DNA of 51,812 nucleotides from an uncultured Clostridia bacterium (lineage in GTDB: Bacteria > Bacillota > Clostridia > TANB77 > CAG-508). The notes under the pieces are model-generated. The model was not told where the DNA came from. It searched no databases and worked only from the letters and a program-made list of their open reading frames with translations. The stretch is taken from the NCBI GenBank assembly GCA_947632535.1, contig CANRPR010000005.1:1-51812 (forward strand), read 5' to 3'. Below, one piece after another: positions 44,118 through 51,812 of the stretch. Position 1 is the first letter of the stretch. Each line of letters starts with the position of its first letter. The position numbers and the translations under genes are program-made.

Positions 44118-44162
44118 ATAAATCGTAGACAGAAAATATGTTCGTAATAAGGAGGAATAAAA

Positions 44163-44459
44163 ATGAAATTAAAAATTGTAAATAGAAAAAGATTTATATT
44201 AAGTATGACTTTAGTAATAGGTGCGGTGTTATGCATTATTTCACATAGTGTAACTCTATCAAAAACACCAGAAAAATATAGCACAATACTAGTAAGTTCT
44301 GGAGATACATTATGGAGTATAGCAGAAGAGGAAAAAAATAGTAATCCATACTATGAAAATAAAGATATTAGGTATATAGTTAATGATATAAAATTAATTA
44401 ATAATTTAGAAAATAGTAATTTAACTAACAATCAGCAATTGAATATACCAACAATATAA
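44163..44459 (+). CDS. Small LysM-domain membrane protein, YneA-like
   Basis: N-terminal TM, ILVSSGDTLWSIAEE...NNQQLNIPT. Confidence 0.8.
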   Translation: MKLKIVNRKRFILSMTLVIGAVLCIISHSVTLSKTPEKYSTILVSSGDTLWSIAEEEKNSNPYYENKDIRYIVNDIKLINNLENSNLTNNQQLNIPTI

Positions 44460-44510
44460 TAAATAGGGGATATAGAATAAATTTTAAGTATATCATATAG
44501 TATTTAAGCA

Positions 44511-44550
44511 AAATTATAGAAAGATGTCTAAATCCTTCTATAATTTTATA
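44511..44550. terminator. Bidirectional terminator
   Basis: AAATTATAGAAaG...CcTTCTATAATTT between convergent genes. Confidence 0.7.
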
Positions 44551-44566
44551 CTATACAATTAAAAAG

Positions 44567-45547
44567 CTATTCAACAAAGTCTGATAATGGATTTCGCTCA
44601 ACTGCAGAACGCACCTGCTCATTTTCAACATGTGTATAAATTTCTGTGGTAGAAATACTTTGATGTCCTAATAGTTCTTGCAAGGCTCTTATATCAACAT
44701 TACCGTACTGGTACATTAATGTTGCAGCAGTATGCCTTAGTTTATGAACTGAATATTTATTTGTATCTAATCCTGCTTTTCGCAATTCATTTTTTATAAT
44801 ATACTGCACAGTTCTATTACTTATTCGTTCTCTGCGTTCACTTAAAAATAAAGCATTGCGTGAATCAAAATTTATTGCTTCTTTAGGCCTAATACTTAAA
44901 TAGTTATTTATTGCATTAATACAAGACTTATTTAGATAAATAGTTCGTTCTTTATCACCTTTTCCTATAACTGTCATTTTACAATCATTAAAGTTTATAT
45001 CTTTAATATTTATATTTACCAATTCTGATAAACGCATACCGCAATTCAAAAATAATGTAGTTATAGCTAAATCTCTTTCATTGTTACGATTTTCTTCATC
45101 AGAAGCAACCTCTAACAACTTTTTACTATCGTCCAAAGATAAATATTTAGGCATTCTTTTACCTACTTTTGGTGTTTCTAAGTCTTGGGCAGGGTTTACA
45201 TCTATCAACTTAGCTTTTCTAGATAAATATTTAAAAAACACTCTAATACTTGATATTTTTCTTGCTCTAGTTGCAGGTTTACTTTTCAAATCAGTAGCAA
45301 GATACGAAATAAAAGCATGTATATCATTTAAAGTAATTTTCCTTATAGTATCAATTGTAATATCTTTAGTAGTAATTTTAGAAAAGTCTGTTTCATTAGT
45401 TAAACCATATTCTAATTTGATAAATTTTAAGAAAGTAGATAAATCATAGTTATATTCTTTAACAGTATTAGGCGATTTATTTAACATTGTAATTGAGTAA
45501 TCTAAAAATGAATTTAAAAAATCAGGATTTTCATTTCTATCTATCAT
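44567..45547 (-). CDS. Tyrosine recombinase (XerC/D-like)
   Basis: LFLNCGMRLSELVNI, HKLRHTAATLMYQYGNVDIRALQELLGHQSISTTEIYTHV. Confidence 0.93.
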   Translation of the reverse strand: MIDRNENPDFLNSFLDYSITMLNKSPNTVKEYNYDLSTFLKFIKLEYGLTNETDFSKITTKDITIDTIRKITLNDIHAFISYLATDLKSKPATRARKISSIRVFFKYLSRKAKLIDVNPAQDLETPKVGKRMPKYLSLDDSKKLLEVASDEENRNNERDLAITTLFLNCGMRLSELVNINIKDINFNDCKMTVIGKGDKERTIYLNKSCINAINNYLSIRPKEAINFDSRNALFLSERRERISNRTVQYIIKNELRKAGLDTNKYSVHKLRHTAATLMYQYGNVDIRALQELLGHQSISTTEIYTHVENEQVRSAVERNPLSDFVE

Positions 45548-45704
45548 AGAATAACCTCCATAACTTGCAATTCTAATATATTCAAATTATACTATACATC
45601 AAAAAATAAAACAAGAAAAATATATCAAACATACTTTATATTTACAGGCACATACTTTTTTGATATACTGTAATTAAATATTGAATTATAAAGGAGATTT
45701 TAAA

Positions 45705-46364
45705 TTGAAAAATAAAACTAAAATTATTATAGCTATAATATTAGTTATATCAATCCTTATATTATTAATAGCATTATACCAATTAAACATAATACCTCAT
45801 AAGCAATACTCTAATAGTGACTTTAATATCCAAACATACATTAGTAATGTTGATAAAGATAATGATGGAATTGACGATCAAACAGACATACTAAATAATG
45901 TAAAAAAGTATATAAAGTCAAAGCCTAAATATAAAAGCAAATATTATGGAACTGGTTATCCTGATGATGAATATGGTGTTTGCACTGATGTTGTTGCTTT
46001 TGGATTAAAAGATGCTGGATATGATTTAATGGAATTAGTAAATCAAGATATTTTAAGTAATAAAGATAAATATAATATTGAAACTATAGATAAAAATATA
46101 GATTTTAGAAGAGTACAAAATTTAAATGTATATTTTAAAAATAATAGCATCTCATTAACAACAGATTTATCAGATATAAAGCAATGGCAGGGAGGAGATA
46201 TAATAGTTTTTAAAAATCATATAGGAATAATATCTGATAAAAGAAATAAAAACGGTATACCTTTTTTAATACATCATGCAAATCCAATGCAAGTAAATTA
46301 CGAAGAGGATGTTCTAGAGTTATATAATCAAGATTATATTATTGGACATTATAGAATTAGTTAA
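45705..46364 (+). CDS. DUF1287 family protein
   Basis: YPDDEYGVCTDVVAFGLKDAGYDL, WQGGDIIVFKNHIGIISDKRNKNGIPFLIHHA; TTG 45705 after AAGGAGA. Confidence 0.88.
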   Translation: MKNKTKIIIAIILVISILILLIALYQLNIIPHKQYSNSDFNIQTYISNVDKDNDGIDDQTDILNNVKKYIKSKPKYKSKYYGTGYPDDEYGVCTDVVAFGLKDAGYDLMELVNQDILSNKDKYNIETIDKNIDFRRVQNLNVYFKNNSISLTTDLSDIKQWQGGDIIVFKNHIGIISDKRNKNGIPFLIHHANPMQVNYEEDVLELYNQDYIIGHYRIS

Positions 46365-46453
46365 TATACTATTACTGCTTGACAATTCTTGCCAAAAAAT
46401 AGTATTATGAAAATAGTAATGATATTATTGAAATATAGGAGATGGACGAATAG

Positions 46454-47560
46454 ATGTCAAATATTATTGATTATGTTAAATGGAGAGGAGATCTTAGCAT
46501 AGCTGAATCAGAATTTAATGAAATAGATAGTTTGATATTAAATAGATTTTCATATTTTCCATTAGACAGTTTAATAGATGAAACAGAAGAATTATCAATT
46601 AATGAACTAAGTAAAAGATTTGAAAATGCCAATAAAGAAAAATTGAAAATACTTTGGAAAGACGATGCAGAACTTTTTCCAGCAATCGGGGATAGTAGAA
46701 GGTTCGGAGAAATGATAGCAGTAAAAAATGTAGTTAAAACAGAAAAGATAGTAGAAGAGCAATTTGCTGCAGTTACAATAATTTTGCCAGATAACACTAT
46801 TTATGTATCTTTTCGAGGGACTGACAACACTTTAATTGGTTGGAAGGAAGATTTTAATATGAGTTTCCAAAATCATATTCAATCACAGATAGATGCAAAA
46901 AATTATTTGGAAGACATTGCAGCAAAATATCCGCATAAAAAAATTAGGGTAGGTGGGCACTCGAAAGGTGGAAATTTAGCAGTATATGCTTCTATATTTG
47001 CAAACTCCAAAGTAAAAAATAGAATTATTAATGTATATAATAACGATGGTCCAGGATTTCATGAAGATATAACAAATACAGAAGATTATAAAAATGCCAT
47101 TGACAAGGTTATAACATATATACCACAAGATTCAATATTTGGAATGCTATTAAATCATGAAGAAAAGTTCATTATAGTACAAAGTACTCAAAAAGGTTTA
47201 ATGGAACATGATGTATATTCTTGGCAAGTAATTGGAAAGAAGTTTGTAGTATTAAAAGAAGTAACAAATGGAAGTAAGTTTATAAATAAAACAATAAAAA
47301 ATTGGCTAAATAGTTTAGATTTACATACCAGAGAACAAGTAATAGATATAGTTTTTGAAATAGTTAATTCAACAGAGGCTCAAACTCTAAAAGATTTAAA
47401 AGCTTCATTAATGAAAAATGCAAAAACAATATTATCTGCGTATACTCGTATTGGAAATGAAGATAAAAAAATGATAATGACTACAATAACCGCATTTCTG
47501 ACAATACTAAAAGAAAATGTTAAAGAAGAATATCATAACAATCAGAACATGAATTCATAA
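46454..47560 (+). CDS. Mbeg1/DUF2974-like lipase-fold protein
   Basis: YVSFRGTDNTLIGWKEDFNMSF, GGHSKGGNLAVYAS. Confidence 0.88.
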   Translation: MSNIIDYVKWRGDLSIAESEFNEIDSLILNRFSYFPLDSLIDETEELSINELSKRFENANKEKLKILWKDDAELFPAIGDSRRFGEMIAVKNVVKTEKIVEEQFAAVTIILPDNTIYVSFRGTDNTLIGWKEDFNMSFQNHIQSQIDAKNYLEDIAAKYPHKKIRVGGHSKGGNLAVYASIFANSKVKNRIINVYNNDGPGFHEDITNTEDYKNAIDKVITYIPQDSIFGMLLNHEEKFIIVQSTQKGLMEHDVYSWQVIGKKFVVLKEVTNGSKFINKTIKNWLNSLDLHTREQVIDIVFEIVNSTEAQTLKDLKASLMKNAKTILSAYTRIGNEDKKMIMTTITAFLTILKENVKEEYHNNQNMNS

Positions 47561-47619
47561 CACTATTGTTTGACTTTCATATTATAATATTTTAAATTAA
47601 ATAGGAGAGAATAATATTT

Positions 47620-48954
47620 ATGGAAACAAATGAAATATCAGAAGAATGTAAAAATATAGTAGAGAAAGTATGCATAAAGTATGGTTATAATACTCAAGAT
47701 AAAGAAGGAAATGACAGTTTAAAAACAGTTTTAATGAAGGCTATTCCTGCAATGCTCAAAAACTACAAAAAAGAGGACCGAGAACTATTTTATCATATGT
47801 TGAATAACACACCAATTGTTATAGCCGATAACCTTACACAAGAAGGTTATGATGAAATAGTGGAGCAATATATTGGAAAGGATCTAAATAGTCATATAAT
47901 AACAGAAACTGTTGATTCAGGAGAATATGGAAAAGGCATTGGTGCAGGAGCATATGTTTCAGAACCAATATTAGATGAAAATATGACTTTAAAAGGAAAA
48001 AAGTCTTTTATATATATTCAAAAAGTTTCTGGAAATCAAAAGGATTTTTTTGGTACAGATATAAATGTTTCTCACCTAATACATGAATTAGGTCATGCTT
48101 GGAGTGCAGAAAAAGAGCAATTTACTATGCAAGAGGATGGAACTTTAAAATCAAGAACAGGAACAGCAGAATTTGTTTATTCATTTTCAAAAACAGAAAA
48201 TAATAAATTTATAGAGAAACGCGAAACTACAACAGGGTTAATGCTTGAAGAATGTATGAATACAGTTTTTGAAGAAGATGCAATGGCAAACTATATGAAT
48301 CTTACTTTAGAAGATATGAAAAAAGCATATACAAATTCATTAATTCCAAGTAAGTATCAGGGCTATATGACAGATTTAGTTCGCTACATGATCAAAAAAC
48401 TTGGAGAAGATGATTTTAAAAATTATAGATTATACGGTGATATAGAAAGTAAAAATAAAATTAATTCTTTAATGTCAAAGACAGAATATTGGAAAAACAG
48501 ACAAGAGGATACATTATCTTCTGATAGTCCCAGAAATTATAATAAAAAAAGATCCGTCATAAGTAAAATAGATAATACATATGTACAAGATTTTTTTAAA
48601 CAATATGAAACTACTTATTTTCCGGATATATCTATAATGACTCCGCTGGAAAAAATGGATAATGTTTTAGAACAAGTATTCAATTTAAATACAACAAAAT
48701 ATTATATGGGAATCGATAATTATAGTGAATTTATAAATATATTAGGATATGAAGGTTATTCATTAATAAATCAAACTGCTAATCTAGCAAAACTAAATGC
48801 AGATGAGATGAAAAAAGAAATAACTCCATTACAAGTTCTCAAAAGTGCATTATTAAAAGGAACAAGTCGAGACAAAACCAATGAAGCTATTAGCCAGGAA
48901 GTTGCAGAAAAAAATTTAAATTCTATTATAGAGGAAGAAACAAAAGATGATTAA
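47620..48954 (+). CDS. Hypothetical protein with zincin-like HELGH motif
   Basis: VSHLIHELGHAWSAEKEQF. Confidence 0.7.
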   Translation: METNEISEECKNIVEKVCIKYGYNTQDKEGNDSLKTVLMKAIPAMLKNYKKEDRELFYHMLNNTPIVIADNLTQEGYDEIVEQYIGKDLNSHIITETVDSGEYGKGIGAGAYVSEPILDENMTLKGKKSFIYIQKVSGNQKDFFGTDINVSHLIHELGHAWSAEKEQFTMQEDGTLKSRTGTAEFVYSFSKTENNKFIEKRETTTGLMLEECMNTVFEEDAMANYMNLTLEDMKKAYTNSLIPSKYQGYMTDLVRYMIKKLGEDDFKNYRLYGDIESKNKINSLMSKTEYWKNRQEDTLSSDSPRNYNKKRSVISKIDNTYVQDFFKQYETTYFPDISIMTPLEKMDNVLEQVFNLNTTKYYMGIDNYSEFINILGYEGYSLINQTANLAKLNADEMKKEITPLQVLKSALLKGTSRDKTNEAISQEVAEKNLNSIIEEETKDD

Positions 48955-49411
48955 TAATGTCTATTCAAAAGCATATACAGAGGTATTAGAAATAATAAAA
49001 TATTTTCCTAAAGAAGAATACTCAAAAATACCTTTAGAAAAAATTGAATTCTATAAAAAAAATATGGATAAAGATTATCATTTCACAATTAATCCAGAAA
49101 TAGATTTGGATAAGCAGAACATTTCTATGGAAGCTAATGCTATAATGGTTAATTTATTCAAGGATTACTTTGCAAATGAACAACAAAAATTAAAAATAGA
49201 GCAGATATTAGATTTAAATCAAGAAAAAAAAGAACAAGAGAAAAGAGAAAAATATAATCCAAATGATATTTTCAAAAAGAGAGAAAAAATTGAAAGCAAC
49301 AATGCTCAAACAACAGAAGTTAATACTAATACTGCATTAATAGAATACAAAGAGTCATTTTTTAAAAAATTTAAAAACTTTATATTTAAAATATTACATA
49401 TAAATAGATAG
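48947..49411 (+). CDS. Hypothetical protein overlapping the upstream stop codon
   Basis: 154-aa ORF, ATG overlapping preceding TAA; host-like codon usage. Confidence 0.6.
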   Translation: MINNVYSKAYTEVLEIIKYFPKEEYSKIPLEKIEFYKKNMDKDYHFTINPEIDLDKQNISMEANAIMVNLFKDYFANEQQKLKIEQILDLNQEKKEQEKREKYNPNDIFKKREKIESNNAQTTEVNTNTALIEYKESFFKKFKNFIFKILHINR

Positions 49412-49570
49412 GAGAATTAGAGCAAAATAGCATCAATCCTTTACAAAGGAAGGCAATTATGATAAAATTATTATGTAAAATTAATTGCTTTCAGTCTAAA
49501 ACGGTAATAGAGTAATAATACCATAAATGAGCTGAGAAACCTATATGCAAATGCAAAGGAGAGTATTGAG

Positions 49571-50356
49571 ATGAAAAAATTTGTTTCTAAAAATCAAATA
49601 ATGTATGGAATTGTATACAATACAAATAATATTGTTATACAAAAAGTCCAGGAAGGAAAAAATCGTAAACGGTGCTATATAATTGGCAATGGACACTCGT
49701 TAAGTGTTGATAAGGATTATGTCATTACAAAACACGATCCGGCTATGCAACAATTTAAGCCTAAAATAAGCAAGGATATTACTATTTATGCAATTTACTT
49801 TACTTTTGAATGTATAGGACTTGAAGCATCGAGTAGAGAAATTGCCATATTTGTAAATGGCTTATATAATAAGTATGAGCAAATATTCTTAATTGGTCAT
49901 TCAAAATGTGGCTTATGCTTATATAATGCTAGTCACTATTGCACAAATGCTATTACATTAGTAACCATTTCAACACCATTTAAAGGCTCTATTATAGCTG
50001 ATAAAAAAGCTATGAATAAAACACTGAAATCTCGGATACTTAAAACTATCTATAATGCTATTTTTAGCGATCATAATGTGGATAAGGACATAATACCGAA
50101 TTCACAGTTTATTCAAAATTTGCAGACAGCATCATACAAAGAACATATAAATATAATATCTTCTTTGAAAAAAATATCTAGCTGTAGCAATTTTATGGAT
50201 TTGTTTTTGTTATTATGGGATAGGATATTGCAAATTAATGGTGATGGAATAGTTCCTCATGATTCACAAATGGCAAACAGTACGCGGACAATTGAAATTT
50301 CTTGTTCACATGCAAATTCATTAATAAGAGGACTTGATATAATAGAAAAATTATAA
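49571..50356 (+). CDS. Alpha/beta-hydrolase-like protein (foreign-looking; three in-frame CGG codons)
   Basis: FLIGHSKCGLCLYNASHY nucleophile elbow; CGG at 49670, 50033, 50285 in frame. Confidence 0.65.
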   Translation: MKKFVSKNQIMYGIVYNTNNIVIQKVQEGKNRKRCYIIGNGHSLSVDKDYVITKHDPAMQQFKPKISKDITIYAIYFTFECIGLEASSREIAIFVNGLYNKYEQIFLIGHSKCGLCLYNASHYCTNAITLVTISTPFKGSIIADKKAMNKTLKSRILKTIYNAIFSDHNVDKDIIPNSQFIQNLQTASYKEHINIISSLKKISSCSNFMDLFLLLWDRILQINGDGIVPHDSQMANSTRTIEISCSHANSLIRGLDIIEKL

Positions 50357-50378
50357 AGCAAATTTGGACCATCTATTT

Positions 50379-50410
50379 ACATAGGCCTACCGAACATCGA
50401 TAGGCCTACA
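50379..50410. terminator. Hairpin between convergent genes
   Basis: TAGGCCTA-ccgaacatcga-TAGGCCTA. Confidence 0.55.
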
Positions 50411-50413
50411 ATT

Positions 50414-50806
50414 CTACTTTGAATTATAAATGCTTTCTTGAATTTCTGCCATACATTCCTTAGTGATATTTGCAACTGCTGACCAAGAAGCAACTTGCTG
50501 AGAGAATGGCTTTACTCTATTATATAAGTCAGAAATTGTTCGCAAGGCTTCAGTTTTGTTTGAACAGAACATATTTAATTGTTTTTGAAAATATTGTGCA
50601 GTTTCATCAGAAGAATCAATAGATGCAAATTGTCTATTTAACTCCTGTCTAAAAGTATTCTGTGAAAAGTCTTTTTCTTCTACAAAAATTTTGAGATTGT
50701 TTAAAATATTAGATAATTTTGTAAAAGGATCATTGCTTTGCGCTTCCTGTAAGTTTATAGCATTTAAAATCCGTTGTTGGTAGTTTTCAAATCGTTTGAC
50801 ATCCAT
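50414..50806 (-). CDS. Hypothetical coiled-coil-like protein (one in-frame CGG codon)
   Basis: 130-aa ORF with RBS upstream (AGGAGGGCAC); CGG at 50773-50771. Confidence 0.6.
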   Translation of the reverse strand: MDVKRFENYQQRILNAINLQEAQSNDPFTKLSNILNNLKIFVEEKDFSQNTFRQELNRQFASIDSSDETAQYFQKQLNMFCSNKTEALRTISDLYNRVKPFSQQVASWSAVANITKECMAEIQESIYNSK

Positions 50807-51019
50807 AGTGTGCCCTCCTAAAATATTAATTTTTTGTTGCTAAATAAAAAACTACTTTAATATAAATAAATTATAACACAAAATAGATTTTTTGGCAAAA
50901 ATTTAATAATACTAACCAAATTTTAGTTATGTATAAAGATCTCATAATTACATATAATAAAAATATACTATTCTGAAAAAATGAAAAATCTTTAGTTTTT
51001 CGAAATAGTGTATTATAAT

Positions 51020-51118
51020 ATTCTTGATAAGAATGGTAAAGAAATTACCATTCGAAGTTTAGTTTCTAAGTAATACTACAAAAGGCTTTCACTTTTAAAA
51101 TGAGTGAAAGCTTTTTGT
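51020..51118 (+). ncRNA. Candidate small RNA with two hairpins, the second terminator-like
   Basis: TATAAT at 51014-51019; AATGGTAA-agaaa-TTACCATT hairpin; AAAGGCTTTCACT...AGTGAAAGCTTTTT terminator; no ORF. Confidence 0.4.
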
Positions 51119-51261
51119 AATATAAATAAAATTAATTGATCAAATTATAATATAAGAATTATACATGTTTTAAAAATATGTATAATTTTTTGAATTTTTT
51201 ATACATATTTATTGAAAATATATAAAATTTATGATATTTTATATATATGGAGGTTTTAAAA

Positions 51262-51812
51262 ATGAAATTAGAAATGTTACCATATAAAAATGTTGATTTA
51301 AAAACTAAAAAAATTTTAGAGCAATTAACAATTTCTTCAAGGGCTTTAGCAGAATTAAAAGGATACGCAAATACTATTCCTAATATGCATATTTTAATAA
51401 ATGCTGTAACAATAAATGAAGCTAAAGATAGTAGTGCTATCGAAAATATAGTTACAACTCATGATGATATTTATAAAGTACTTACTGAAAGTGGTTATAA
51501 AGAAGAAAATGCAAAAGAAGTTGTTGACTATAGAAATGCCATTTGGAGTGGATTTGAACAAATAAAAAAAGATGGCTATATTAATACAAATACAATTATT
51601 AAAATACAAGGTATTATTGAACACAATAATGCAGGAATTAGAAAATTACCAGGAACTGAACTTAAAAATTCTATTACTGGAGAAACTATTTATACTCCAC
51701 CTCAAAATGAGCAAGAAATAAGAGCATATTTAAAAAATTTAGAAGATTTTATCAATGATGACAAAGATAATATAGATCCATTAATAAAAGTATGTTTAAT
51801 TCATTATCAGTT
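51262..51812 (+). CDS. Fic family protein (truncated at window end)
   Basis: INEAKDSSAIENIVTTHDDIYK inhibitory-helix-like motif, HNNAGIRKLPGTELKN; open to window end, absent from the ORF track as it has no stop. Confidence 0.88.
   Translation, partial: MKLEMLPYKNVDLKTKKILEQLTISSRALAELKGYANTIPNMHILINAVTINEAKDSSAIENIVTTHDDIYKVLTESGYKEENAKEVVDYRNAIWSGFEQIKKDGYINTNTIIKIQGIIEHNNAGIRKLPGTELKNSITGETIYTPPQNEQEIRAYLKNLEDFINDDKDNIDPLIKVCLIHYQ

Noticed and set aside
44095-44150. Canonical Firmicute LexA box (CGAACNNNNGTTCG)
   Set aside because: Only half-sites and a differently spaced near-palindrome are present.
49412-49570. c-di-GMP or other known riboswitch
   Set aside because: Hairpins are present but I could not match a conserved riboswitch core.
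51394-51624. Minus-strand 76-aa ORF
   Set aside because: Antisense to the truncated Fic gene, which has family motifs and an RBS.
1-51812. CRISPR array, rRNA operon or IS element
   Set aside because: No repeat-spacer array, rRNA signature or transposase was seen.

Overview
AT-rich chromosomal window, most likely from a spore-forming Clostridia-type Firmicute. Gene content: yebC; a complete spoIIIAA-AH operon; pyrH-frr-uppS-cdsA-rseP-polC; rubrerythrin; pyk; rpsO-pnp; glycosyltransferases; cmk-plsC-typA; pta-mnmA-ackA; an IMPDH; guaA; tRNA-Ser(CGA); spoVFB; a tyrosine recombinase; and an accessory right end with hydrolases, a zincin-like protein and a Fic protein. Main discovery: by eye, CGG occurs in frame only three times in about 15,700 codons of host-like CDS. 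All three occurrences lie exactly where the reading frame breaks and resumes in +1: the 570-aa membrane-anchored protein at 2452, polC at 13364, and a DUF1980/TIGR03943-like protein at 19033 on the minus strand. In each case skipping the C of CGG (CGGN read as GGN = Gly) restores a full-length protein. In polC the rejoined protein aligns without gaps to remembered B. subtilis PolC through the junction. This suggests CGG is an unassigned codon that acts as a +1 ribosomal frameshift signal in this lineage. The only genes that read in-frame CGG without a frame change are the two genes of a small, apparently foreign island (49571-50806; four CGGs). No tools were run; the counts are manual and should be recomputed.
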